Source: Mucidula mucida (taxonomy: Eukaryota; Basidiomycota; Agaricomycetes; Agaricales; Physalacriaceae). Taken from it: DNA of 64,000 bases. Under the pieces are notes generated by a model, which searched no databases, was not told where the DNA came from, and saw only the letters and a list, made by a program, of their open reading frames with translations. Below are positions 22,624 through 33,556 of this stretch, piece after piece (the stretch's first letter is position 1; the number at the start of each line of letters is the position of its first letter). The stretch lies in the NCBI GenBank assembly GCA_015501055.1, contig JADNYV010000018.1, positions 310,001-374,000 of the forward strand. The letters are read 5' to 3'. Made by a program: the position numbers and the translations under genes.

Positions 22624-24314
22624 ATGACGCTTACTCCTCGTATCACTATCTCGTTGAAGGAGGAGTATGCATCACCTAAGCCGCCGTTCCCCGAGCCTAC
22701 CTCCTCTTTAAACGATGTTGTAATCCCTATCAGACGAACAGACGAGTCGGGTAATCTGGCTCTCGCCATCACGCCCAAGAAGACACTTCCTCTACAAGTC
22801 GCGAATAGGAAGGATGCAGCTTTACCACCTCGCGTTACATTATCTCACCACTGGTCAGAGAAAGAGAACGTATCGCTTCCTAATAAGCCCCCACGCGACG
22901 TGGTTTGCAACAGAAGTCCAGTAGAGGTTCTTCTTGCAGCCGACAGTCTCTTGAAGAGCATCCTTCCCAGACTGCCGGAACCTCTGTGTGTCTTGATAGT
23001 TGGCGCAGAAAGTCCAATCGAGGTGGTTCTCGCAACCAAGAGAAGAAGCATCATTCCTCTGGAGAGCCCACCTCCCCGACTTCCATCGCCTCAGTCGCCA
23101 CTGTGCCTCTTCCGAATCCTACTACGCTCATTGCGGCAACTCCTTCTTCATCCGATGTAACCACTTTCCCGTCTGTGCCTGCACCTGGCACCGTTCCATT
23201 TGAGGCTGTGGCAACATCATCCGCTAGACAGTGTACCAAGCCGGAGATACCATCGCCTTTGTCGCTTTTTGTCACAGTAAACTCGGGTACTGATTGCCAA
23301 ACAGAAAAAACCCCTTTCAGTGAAGCGCCGCGATCATGGAACAGTTCGCATCTGTCTACAACGCGGCTTTGGGAGTTCGTAAAGGAGCTTTCCTTCGCCG
23401 AGAACGATATAAAGGATTGTAACGAATGGAGGCTCTCGGTGGTGATGAAGCGCATGAGACAGAGGTCTTTACCGTCCTCCAAAATCTGTAGTACTCTGGG
23501 TCCCGTTAGCACAGCGGTTTGCTACGTCCTTTACTACCATGATGAGAGCTCATTTTGCGCGGCCCGCTGTTTAGGGTACTACTCCCTCCCCGAGGAACCC
23601 TCGAAGGCAAAAGGCGTTCCAAATGGTGCGAGATACAGTACAGTAAGCGCAGTCCTCCTCTGTACTTATGCAGTAGCTCAGATGACATTAAGGTTGCGAT
23701 TATTGAGTGCAGACGCACGACATACATCTGGGCGTGTATCTTTTGCTGATCCTTCTTCCCGAACTGATGCACGTTTTGTTTCAGCAATCGATGAACTAAT
23801 GATCCACGAACAACTTAACGATATGGCACGGCGTTTACTCGCAGTGCACGGGAAGCAGCTGTCAATGGGACTGTGTGTCGATCTTGTGCTGAGTGTCAAG
23901 TTGCGCCAATTTCGTCCTGAAGTGCTCGTGCAGCTCGTCGAAATGATGGACGGAATGTTGCCTGCAGAGTGCAAGACGCTGCTGCCGAACACGTTTGGAC
24001 AGTTCATCCTAAAGTATTGCAAGGCAAGTTGGGACAGCGAGGTATGTTTCTTCGCGCGCGCGCTGGGAAAAAATGACATCCGTCATTCTTAGATCGAACC
24101 CCAAGTCCAGCGCGTATATGCTGCACGTATCCTAGGCCAGATGCACGGCGTCAAGATGATGGCGAGTGTTTTCATTGCGGAGGCGGTGGAGTTTTTGCGG
24201 GGATCATCGACCGCATTCAGTCAAGAGGATCGCGCTGAAAGCATCAACGCCATCTTGCAGCATTGCCACCCAAGTCTATGGTCAGAATATCCGGACATCG
24301 ACGTATTAGAGTGA
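22624..24314 (+). CDS. Unidentified protein, disordered N-terminal part and helical C-terminal part
   Basis: Two long overlapping frames (one open to 23160, the other from 22905) must be joined by a splice or slip near 22915-23010. The N-terminal frame starts MTLTPRITISLKEEYASPKP and is Pro/Ser-rich. The C-terminal frame has PTSPTSIASVATVPLPNPT, then helical sequence: RFVSAIDELMIHEQLNDMAR, LVLSVKLRQFRPEVLVQLVE and LLPNTFGQFILKYCK. A clean intron at about 24042-24092 leads to RVYAARILGQMHGVKMMASV and the TGA at 24312-24314. Alternating amphipathic helices suggest a HEAT/MIF4G-like fold, but I see no diagnostic motif. The start could lie upstream (frame open from 22387). Real gene likely; function unknown. 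Confidence 0.5.
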
Positions 24315-25017
24315 AGATGTAAGGGATCGTCGTCAAAGCAGCTTAAAGGATATGATCTGATTTCCACGAGCAGGACAATGTCTATTGTATTCCCTACCTT
24401 ACTGTAGTTTTTTCACAATCCCACCAAACTTCATTTCCTCAACAGTTTGTATCTATCCATTCCGTGAATATTCTTGAGTCCGCAGATTTGTATTAATCCT
24501 TGTATTTCATTTACCCTGGATGTCGCTGCGCTGCCACCGTTCACGGGGTACGTTAGTAGTGGTTTCGGAGGGAAAGCTGGTGTTGGGGACCCTCTACCGG
24601 TATTCCCTTAGCTTTAAGCACGACACTAGGCAAGGGTCAAACGTGTAGTATATGAAACCTCAAGTGCGCCACACTTCCTACATCTGTTAACTTCTGGCGC
24701 AGTCAAGTACTGCACTCCGCATTAAGTCCAAACATGTCTACCAGATTAATTACTCGCAATCAGCATTACTATTGTCGTCAAACAATAGTACTTGAACGCG
24801 AGGTAGTTGCCACAGCGAACGCGCCATCACATAAGTAATCGTTTACTCTTTTGACGGTGCGATTGTGGCGCAAAGAAGCTGCTTCTTTCTCTACCACCAC
24901 TCATATATTGCTGATTAACCGGTATGCGTAACCTAGCTCTCCTTCGACACTTTACTGACACCGTGTTTGGAGTAGACATGGCTCGTGTCTACATCTAATG
25001 CTATGTGCCCATCCCAG
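24315..25017. other. Intergenic, no gene seen
   Basis: AT-balanced sequence with many stops in all frames. No repeat, RNA gene or coding signature detected. Confidence 0.4.
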
Positions 25018-25154
25018 GATGAACCTGTTCAAGCCCTTGTCGAACCAACCGCCCACCGCGAGCGCTCGCTTGCGTTGAAGATCTCCCAGCAGAACTCGTG
25101 GATCTCATCTTCTGGCAGGCTGAGCCAGAATGCATCGATTGGCGGGTGGGGTAA
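25018..25154 (+). pseudogene. F-box gene fragment
   Basis: The frame reading ACVEDLPAELVDLIFWQAEP then ECIDWRVG matches the start of Agaricomycete F-box proteins (LPxELVDLIF). It stops at TAA 25152-25154, and no continuation is found downstream in any frame. It lies about 100 bp left of the duplicated MFS block. A relic, or a chance match extended by eye. Confidence 0.4.
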
Positions 25155-25399
25155 CTCGTCGGGCTGTTGCCGTCAGTTGACGATAGGTAGATCCGGCTCG
25201 ATTTCCCTCATCAGTCTCCACGACCTGCTTCCTGGGAGCGATGGGATACGATGATGCTATCTTATCTAGTTACGGATGAGTCAGCCTTCCTTCCAAAAAG
25301 TCAAATGATTCAGAGCCCCGGGTCAACCAGTCACCGTCGCGTACGCAGTCCCTAAAAACATGCGCTCTATTTCGAATTCGTCTTCCTCCTCGAACCATC

Positions 25400-27273
25400 A
25401 TGGCCACCGAAACCAGTCCCCTTATCCACAACGAGGAGCTCGAGGGTGCCATTCACGATCACGAAGCTGTTTATAACCGGTTTTCTGTACATGAAAAACA
25501 TATTATCGTCGCGCTCGTATCATGGAGTGCGTTACTTCCCATGCGTAAGCAAAGAGTCATCATCCTACCGTTGGTGAGCCTCATTTCTGTAGTGTTTGCT
25601 GCGGGGACCTTCATTCCTTCGATGCCTCAAATTGCTCTCGAACTTGACTCGACTCCGGAAATCATCAGGTGGGACTTCGTTACCCATTTCCCAGGAACTT
25701 CGACTCTCGAGATCTCAAATGCGTCTGTGTGTTCCCAGTCTGGCTGTCAGCCTCTCCATATTTTTTACAGCTTTGGGAGCCTTGATTTACGCTCCGTATT
25801 CCATTTATTGTATGTTCGCTCATACTCTTTATCGCACCACCGTAACGAGATATGCCCTCTAGATGGACGCCGAATAGCTTACTTAACCGGGTCACCTCTC
25901 TCTCGGGTCAATTGGAGTCTGCCTTTCACGAACAGTTCCGGAACTCCTTGTGGCGCGATGTATCCAGGCTCTGGGAACATCTGGAGGTACAGCTATTGGT
26001 GCCTCGGTAATTGGCGACATATACAAGCTGACTGAGCGAGGCCGAGGTCCGTGACACGATGATGATTTCTGCCGACTCTGAATATGCCTTGTAGCTATGG
26101 GCATCTTCTTCGGGGCGACACTTGTAGGACCAGCGCTTTCTCCGTTGGCCGGTGGTTGGGGGGCGCACTACGCTTCTTGGCGATGGACTCAATTCTGTTT
26201 GGGAGTTGCTGGACTTTTGACCTTTCTGTTATTGTTTACCTTCTTGCCCGAGACGTCTCATCCCGAGAGCCGAGGCATTGACAAGTATCGAGCAAAGCTT
26301 GGTGACAGCAACGGCTTCAAGTGGGTTTGGTTGAACCCTTTCGCCTCAATTGCTATTTTGAGAAGTCCCAATATTCTCCTGGTCGTAAGCATTCGTCCTC
26401 TTCACACGCCTCTATAGCCTAATGCATAATGGTTCATAGACTATTGCTGGCACGTTCACTCTAGTCACAGACTTCTGTTAGTCTTTTCGTTATGAAGTAC
26501 CAAGCCGTCCTCATGGTAGTCGTAGTCCTCCTGATGCCCATTGCATACACAATCGTCAGTTTTTCTGTTCCCGAGCTCGTTTCATTCTCATTTTTACGCA
26601 GGGAGTCCGTTACAACATCACGAATGAACTCATCATCGGAGCTTGCTTCATACCCACAGGACTTGGTAACTGAGTACGCTGTCTTACATCCTGCTCTTAC
26701 GTTCGCTAACTTGGTTCAAGTTGGTGCGCCACTAGCAGGCTTTTATCTGATCGCGTTGTAATCCGGTCAATCGAAAAACATGGTCCCATGTCTGGCTCCC
26801 GAAGAGCGCCTCAAAGCCGCTCTTTTCGGCGCTCTTGTACCGGTGCCGTTGTCCATCTTACTTTCTGGACTCATCACCCAATACATACCGGGTCCATTGG
26901 GGCTTACGCTCAACTTGATGTGCTTCGTTATGAATGGCCTCGGTGTCGATCTGGTGCTTACACCACTGTGCGCGTACGTTGTAGACATCATGCGCGAGAG
27001 AAGTGCTAAGTACTGGCTGTGACCATGTACGTTCTTGATCTCCTTCTTGTTCTGCACTCACTCGTTGATGTTTAGCTCCTTTCGATCAATGTTATTAGCT
27101 GCCGCGTTGACACTAGCTATCCCGAGCATCAAGCTCATTGGCGTCGCGGCTACTGACGCCATTGTAGCCGTGGTTGCATGGTTGACTTTCGGGCTAATTC
27201 TACTCGTGATACGCAACGGACAGGCAATGAGACATTGGATGATGTGGGATATACCAAGGTCGAAGACGCATGA
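25400..27273 (+). pseudogene. MFS transporter pseudogene (duplicate of the gene at 33699)
   Basis: Same exon order as the right copy: MATETSPLIHNEELEGAIHD, FAAGTFIPSMPQIALELDST, LAVSLSIFFTALGALIYAPY, GRRIAYLTGSPL, MGIFFGATLVGPALSPLAGG, FLPETSHPESRGIDKYR, RYNITNELIIGACFIP, LFGALVPVPLSILLSGL, IKLIGVAATDAIVAV. Against the right copy it has a 5-base loss near 25896-25905, single-base losses near 26670 and 26741-26746, two more near 26787-26800, and another near 27241. The middle and C-terminal thirds are therefore out of frame. The first intron has lost its GTGCGT donor. Not expected to make a full carrier. Confidence 0.85.
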
Positions 27274-27344
27274 TAGAGATGGTATAACGACTTATTCAGA
27301 GCAAAATATAATTAAAAGTATGACAGCGAAACCAACACTCAATC

Positions 27345-27465
27345 AATGATCAAAGCGTCGCCCAGGTCGTCATCTATTTCGTCGCCCAGTAAATCGCGGT
27401 TATGACCATCTTCTCAAGCGCAACAACCTCGCACGACATCTGCGTTGCTATTGGCTTGGCTCCGC
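27345..27465 (-). pseudogene. Remnant of the helicase 3' end, carried in the duplicated block
   Basis: Aligns with about 35659-35826 (the coding end of the helicase gene). Shared runs include gtcgcccagg, ctatttcgtcgccc, tcgcccagtaaatcgc and catctgcgt. It has internal gaps and no upstream helicase exons follow. Confidence 0.7.
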
Positions 27466-29049
27466 GACAAGCCATCCCGAAGCACGAGCGAAAGGCTTGT
27501 CTTAGGATAAGATCAAGGCCTAGTGTCGTAGAAGTTTCGGGCATCCGTCGTCGCGGACAACGTCTCGCTTGACAATCAAATTTTCCTCCGTACATGACTG
27601 CACCCTCTGCCCAATATAAGCAACTGCTCTGCCGCGGCTCGTGTTCGCAGGACGCACCCGACACAGACTTTGATCGATTTTCTCAATGTCTAGATCTTGG
27701 ACATCCGCGACACCGATCCGGCGTAAATTTGACGGGTACCGAAAATGTGACATGAAAGTACCGGACATACGTTACTGTCAGAGATATAATTTCGGCACAT
27801 ACCTGAAATGTAACGCGCCGGTGTCTCGAGATAGGGTCCTGTCCCGGCCTCTTACTACTGCTGGGGTGCCATTGTCATCGTATCCACTGCTCGAAATGAT
27901 GTAGGAAATGCATATGTATTATATACGGTATACAAAGACATGAGGCATTCTCAATGATACCCCAAAAACAACCCAGGCCCATCTATGAGGACCTGGAAAT
28001 GTTGAATGAGCAATGGCTCAATACCGTAAGGAAACATAATCACTTGTTCGAATCCGTTGCCGCTATAAATGAATCCCAACGTGTTTGTCACCGCACCTGC
28101 TGTTGTCATCCAGATGGATGAGTGCATCTAGAAGCATAGGCCGAAATTAGAGTGGTAAATACTAAGATGATGAAATCTCACCTTTTTCGCAACGACGGCG
28201 AGAAGTGTCCAACCCGCAGCCTTTGACACCCTCGCTATAGCACCTAAGTATGTCAGCGTCGCTGAGTCACAACCGCTAGAAGTCATCACTGCTCAGAGCT
28301 CGCTTGTTTGACGCACAGTGTCGTAGCTGCTTGTAGCCTCTCGCCGCTCGTCGCTGCTTCGTCGCATGTCGTCCCATGCTTATCAAAGTTGTTGGCCGCA
28401 GACTCAGGATGGTCGCAGAGATCATTGTCATAGGCTGGTCGGTGTCGTGTGTTCGGGTGATCGCGCCATAGGCTGATTGCGGTTGTGGGCTCATTGTTCG
28501 TGTCTCGTCCGCAAGCTTATTGTGTTGGTCACCAGCTAGGCGTCGTCGCGGACTAGCGCTGTGAATGTCGAAGTTGTGATTGTTGTCAGCATTCGCATAG
28601 CCTCTGGAGTCCCCATATCGCAACGTCGCCGTCTGGTATCATCCTCGTTTGGTTAGGCAGCCATCGTCCTTATTGGGCTAGCGTAGTGCATGGCAGGTCA
28701 GTCGTCAGTGTCGCAAGTGGCTCTCGTCCTCGCCCTCGTCCAGTCAAGGTCTCGTTCCCATAATCGTCTTCTCCTCGCTGTCGTCAGGCTTCATTCCGGG
28801 CCATATATCGGTGTGGCAGACCGGCAGTAACCTGAGGGCTCAAGCAGCACCTGACTGCCACTGTGCTGTGCAAGTGATTGCAGGGGCCGAGCCAAGTGGA
28901 GTGCAGGGGACTTCAAGGGGATTTGGGATCGATGGAGAGAGCTCACGCTGGCGGAGTTCGAAAAACCCGAAGTTCAACATGCACGTGAGCGAAAACCTGC
29001 TGCCGTCTTTCGGCAGAGAGCGGCGGGAAACAGCGAGGTGAAATTACGT
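27466..29049. other. Gene-poor stretch with GTC/CGT-rich low complexity
   Basis: No supported gene. About 28280-28800 is rich in repeated gtcgt/cgctcgtcg words and has long stop-poor frames for that reason. Possibly decayed transposon sequence; no terminal repeats found. Confidence 0.4.
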
Positions 29050-29057
29050 CTCGTATC
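29050..29057. repeat. hAT target-site duplication, left copy
   Basis: CTCGTATC, directly before the left terminal repeat. Identical to 33082-33089. Confidence 0.93.
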
Positions 29058-29079
29058 TAGTGCTGCCGCGAGTCGAGTC
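29058..29079 (+). repeat. hAT terminal inverted repeat, left
   Basis: Begins tagtgctgccg; pairs with 33060-33081. Subterminal copies of gagtcgag/gatcgag follow and may be transposase binding sites. Confidence 0.88.
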
Positions 29080-29345
29080 GAGCTCAGATCGAGCGAGAAG
29101 ACCCGGGTGAGCTGGCTTGTTTGGAACGAGTGGACAACGAGTTCAGATCAAGCTGCCTCAAGCCCAAGACCCAAAATGGCAAGTCGGCACAACGGCATGT
29201 ACTGAGAGCTTGTCGTCTTCACCAAGTCTTCAACATCTCGTTCGTGGACTCAGAATAGCATTCGATAAAGTACTATACACATAAGTGAATATGAGAAGTA
29301 TTATACGAAGTATGAACAATCTATATTAGGTAAGTAGAGGTAACA

Positions 29346-32300
29346 CTAGACAGCAGAATTAATCAGTTTCCAAAGGTCATTGATTTGACCATGGCTTATA
29401 AGGTGTTCTATGGTAGATGGAGGAATATTAATCACCTCCAACTCCTCTGAGGTACAAACAAGGTCACCAAAGAATGATAAACGGTCTGCACGGAACGAAA
29501 ATTTAAGTATCTGGAGAACTTCCATTAGAATAGGTGAAATAGCAGCACGTCGGAGACCATCCGTCTCTTTACTTGACGAAAAGACACGTTCGCAAGGGAC
29601 AGCTGATGCCTGAGCAGGTAAAACATCCATTGCAAGTCGGAACAACAACGGGAGTTTGGCACGTCGCTCCTAGACAAAAGTGTTAGCTCTGAAATCGGAG
29701 ATGTCAAGGGCTACTTACTCCCCAGTGCGCGACAATGTCAAAATCCTCGAGCGCAATGGCCGCGGCCTCTTCCTCCTCCTCCGTGGCGTTTGGCGGGGCC
29801 TCCCCAAGGATACCTTCCTCCTCATACTTGGCCAGTTCATGATCAACGGCATTCTTGTCATCCATCTCAAGTTGCTGCTGCACCGCAGGAGAGTCGGGTA
29901 GTGGCGGTGTTTGAGCCATGACATTTGGGTTGCTCTGACGCTGGCCCATTGCACGGAATCGAGCTAAACCTGACTTCTGCTTCCGGCTAGCAGAGGGGAT
30001 GGAAGATACACTGACAGTTCTACGAACTGGTGTCGTAGGTGCCGATGCCATGCGGGCTGCACGATCGGATCGTCGAAATTTGAGCATCTATAAGAACCTC
30101 GTTAATCTCGAATTTTACCAGAAGAGATGGTACGCACTGCTTCACGGACTTGAGTTCGAGCAGCTGAATAATCGCCGAAGGACCAGTTGTCTCGGATCCA
30201 CTTGAACTTCATAGTCGGATTTAGGACTAGAAACAATTAATACGATGTTGTCAACACAGATATAGACTCACCAATCGCGAGATTGTAGATCTTCGCCTTG
30301 CGGGAGTATGCCAGATACTCTTCGAGCTTGTTGATCGAAGCTTCAATGGCATGTCGGAGCTTGGGAATTTCCTTTGTGAGGCGACGAAGCTTTGTGAGCA
30401 GCTCCTCATACAGAGGAATAACGATGGACAGTGTCGGTGTCTGCTCGGCAGAGACGAGCTCTTGAACCTGATGGGCATATGACAGAAATTCACGAATGTC
30501 GCGTAGAACAGTCAGCTCCATCTCCGAGAGCGCATACATCGCAAGATCATCGCTATTGGCCATCATGCGTTGAACGGGCTAGCAAGGAGGTGAGTCGAAG
30601 TCATAGCCCATCCAAATTTGACTTACAAGATCAAGTTCGATAACCCGGTCAATCATCAAGAATGTCGATGACCATCGCGTGTCGACATCCTTCAATAGTT
30701 GCAAGAGATCAATCGCAACAGGAGGATTACCCCAACCACCAGAGAGATTGCCCTCAACGATAGTGGCACGAAGTTCCTTTCGCCGCCCATCGGAGGCCCG
30801 GAGCTTCTCAACCACTTTGCGCGCAGATGCAACAGTATCACTCTCCAAAGCAGCACAATAGATCGTATTGTTGACGAGTTCAATTGACTTGACAATCTCG
30901 TCGTTATAATTCTCGAGAGGCAGATCCGGATCGTTCCAAGGAAGCACCGTACAATGTTTAAGACCGTGCTTCACGGCGATGTTAACGACGTGGGGGAAAC
31001 AACTAAAATTCAAGTCAGTTGCAAGTAACATGAAGAAGACTATGCTTACCGAATACGATTACCCTCGACACTGAAAGGGATATCAAGCTTTCCAAGTTCC
31101 TTCGCCATGTCGTCCATCATCGTATTATTATTGCTGGCGTTATCGAGGGTGATGAGACCGATCTACGCAACAATTCAACATCACATCACAAAGACATCGA
31201 CAATCACTGACCTTGTTGAGAGTTCCGATCTCCTTCATCACGTCAAGGAAAACCTTCGCAAGGTTCACACCTGTATGGCTCTCGTCCAGGCCTCGGAATG
31301 CCACCAAATCGGTACGAAGAACTAAACGACCACTGGCATATCACATGATATAGTGCGCCGTGATTGCCATATAGGATTGGAGGTTTTTACGCGACCATAT
31401 ATCGGACGTAAATGACACGCGTCCCATGGCGTTCTGAATGCGGTTGATAATCGCCTTATACTCCTTCTCGAAGGCCTCAAAGATCATGTCCGTGAGCTTT
31501 GTGCGATGCGGGAGGTCCTTCTTGGTTATATGTTCCTGTCCGAGAAATAGTAAGAGGTCGCGAAGTTCGGGCGAATCGACAACATCGAGAGACTGAAGAC
31601 AGCATTAGCAAATAGAAAGCATCGGCAAGATAAATCTTTGACCTGATCGTCGACAGCAATCCACCTGATCAAGCGTTTGTAGAAACCCTTGATAGAGAAC
31701 TTCTCCTGCTCGCTAGGTGGATCCTGTGCGATATCCTCCGGCCTAAGGACAGTTTGCCACCCTTTCAGCTTAAGATTCCACACCGACGTCCGCCAAAGAT
31801 CACCGTGTTCCTTCTCCATATGCTTTCGGATCGTCTTGGATTGTCCATCAACGTTAGCCCATGTCGTCCAGTCCCTGGTAATAAAAATCAGTTGCTGAAT
31901 TGAGAGAAGAATAGATAACCTACTTGCACAGTTTACAGCCCAGGTGACTAAACTCTTTCCGGGAGGGATAGGTTTTTGAGCATGGCTCAGCCTCCGGCAG
32001 CGATACGGGATCCGGAGATGTAAGACCACGAACGAAATACCAGACATCGGTAGCTGCATCGGCACGAATGTTGGCCTTGGGCTTGCGAGCGATCGACTCG
32101 AAGTGCGTGCCAGAAGAGAATGCACGAGGAATGGAATGTTCATCCTCAGTGATTGGCCCGACACCCGGTACGGCTGGTCCGCCAGATTCATTAGCGGATG
32201 GATGAGATTGCGACGGCGTGTCAGCTCCTGCAGGCTGCGAGTGTGTTGTTCTTGGACGACCTGCGCCAGCATTGACGCGAGTACGTTTCGGCGCGTGAGG

Positions 32301-32657
32301 ATTAGCAGTGGCAGTCAATGATGCAGAGGTGGCTGTTTGACGAGGGCGTTTTTGACGCGAAGAAGTGTTGGTGCCAGCATTGGTGATGTCGTTCAATTGG
32401 GCTGACGTCCCTGGGCCTGAGGATGGAAATGGAATGGAGGATGGCCCAGGGTGCTGCTGAGCGGGAAATGGTCCATATGCGTGGGGTCCTTGAGGCGGCG
32501 CCTGCGACGGCATGTAGACGTTGTAGTACCAGGCGGAGTATTGCTCCAGACTAGTAAATCCGGGAGGTAATTGCAATGGTGGCCCGAGAGGCCGCTCGAC
32601 TGGACCACATATACATGAATGCAGCTCATGGCGGCAACCCGGGCAAACACCTTGCAT
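29346..32657 (-). CDS. hAT transposase, interrupted by one in-frame stop
   Basis: Cuts and pastes the element. Start MQGVCPGCRHELHSCICGP, then a disordered Pro/Ser/Thr region. A BED-type zinc finger has CKLCK (about 31925) and, across an intron, KTIRKHMEKEHGDLW. The RNase H-like core has VSFTSDIWSRKNLQSYMAIT (about 31370-31430), LGLITLDNASNNNTMMDDM (about 31110-31160) and NRIRCFPHVVNIAVKHGL (about 30970). The C-terminal dimerisation region has PAQASAVPCERVFSSSKETD and GLRRAAISPILMEVLQILKF. About eight introns. After TAHYIM the frame meets TGA at 31341-31343 and resumes YASGRLVLRTDLVAFRGLDE. No plausible intron removes it, so the copy is probably dead in cis unless mobilised by another copy. 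Confidence 0.85.
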
Positions 32658-33059
32658 CCAGCTAAGCAAGGATGGGATAGTTCAGCGCAATTCAAGGCAC
32701 CTGGCCACCTATTTGTACTCCGGCGCAGCGATCACGGGCACCGACACGACGCGACGCGCTTGAAGCCATTGTCAACAATCGGTCGTATGGCACAGCCACG
32801 GCGAGCGCCTATATAAAGTGCCGCTGCGTCTGCGTCGTTACCAACCAACGGTCACCCCACTATTGAAATGCGTAAAAGAGTCGATTTTTACAGCAGTGAA
32901 GCGTGAACAAAGATGAACATGATGATAGATAGATTGAAAGATATTAAAGTCCCGCACTGATGTGCATCACGCAGGCTGACAGAGCGAGTTGATGGACTCG
33001 CTTCCTCAGTTACCATATCAAGTAACGAGCGAGTCGACTCGAGTTCAGGGTCCGAGTTG

Positions 33060-33081
33060 AACTCGACTCACGGCAGCACTA
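33060..33081 (-). repeat. hAT terminal inverted repeat, right
   Basis: Ends cggcagcacta, the inverse of the left terminus. Confidence 0.88.
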
Positions 33082-33089
33082 CTCGTATC
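33082..33089. repeat. hAT target-site duplication, right copy
   Basis: CTCGTATC, immediately after the element. Confidence 0.93.
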
Positions 33090-33556
33090 TGATGACTTGA
33101 TGGCGGGCGATAAAAGATCTGATGCCAGAAATCATTCCGCGCTGCAACTTGAATTATTGTTGGGGCTCAAGTTCTACTATTTCAGTGACTTTGATGAAAT
33201 GTGACAAAATGGTGCCACAAAAGCGCCGTTCTGACACAATTGATTTTCGTCGGAACGGCATCGCTGATTTCGGTGTCGTTTGTTCACTCCGAATGTCTGG
33301 GTGTGTAGCTGCGATAAGACGATCAAGTGACTGTGGGACACACGAATCCTACTACCGGTTGGAACGTATATCAGCCGGACGCTACGTCGATATCGTCATC
33401 ACGATACCATCTGTACTGGACAAAGACGGCGCCTATTCTTCTGACGTGGGCATTTGTTTTGATGTCCGAACAATGATCTTCGTCATGGGCTTTGTTTTTT
33501 TGTTTTTCGAGATGATTTGAGCAGTCACATATGTATCGGATGATATCCGAGAAGCA
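33090..33556. other. Intergenic between hAT element and MFS block
   Basis: A plus-strand open frame at 33122-33520 has no recognisable domain or splice structure. I would not call it a gene. Confidence 0.4.

Larger units (their letters stand above)
25256..27465. repeat. Duplicated block, left (derived) copy
   Basis: Near-identical in order and sequence to 33557-35826 (visually about 85-90%). Alignment begins at atgctatcttatctag and runs through the promoter, the whole MFS gene, and about 120 bp that correspond antisense to the 3' end of the helicase gene beside the right copy. Both copies have the same orientation, 6.1 kb apart. Confidence 0.85.
29058..33081 (-). mobile_element. hAT family DNA transposon, complete, 4,024 bp
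   Basis: The ends are inverted repeats: left tagtgctgccgcgagtcgag, right (reverse complement) tagtgctgccgtgagtcgag, about 22 bp with one or two mismatches, followed by subterminal GAGTCGA-type repeats. A perfect 8-bp target duplication CTCGTATC flanks it, the size made by hAT transposases. The element carries one multi-exon transposase gene on the minus strand. It lies between the two MFS copies. The intact target duplication and clear ends argue for a fairly recent insertion. Confidence 0.95.

Noticed and set aside
28043..28075. A TTCGAATCC T-loop-like string suggesting another tRNA
   Set aside because: No pairing acceptor or anticodon stem can be built around it.
33122..33520. 132-codon plus-strand frame next to the hAT element
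   Set aside because: No domain, odd composition, no splice pattern; likely chance.
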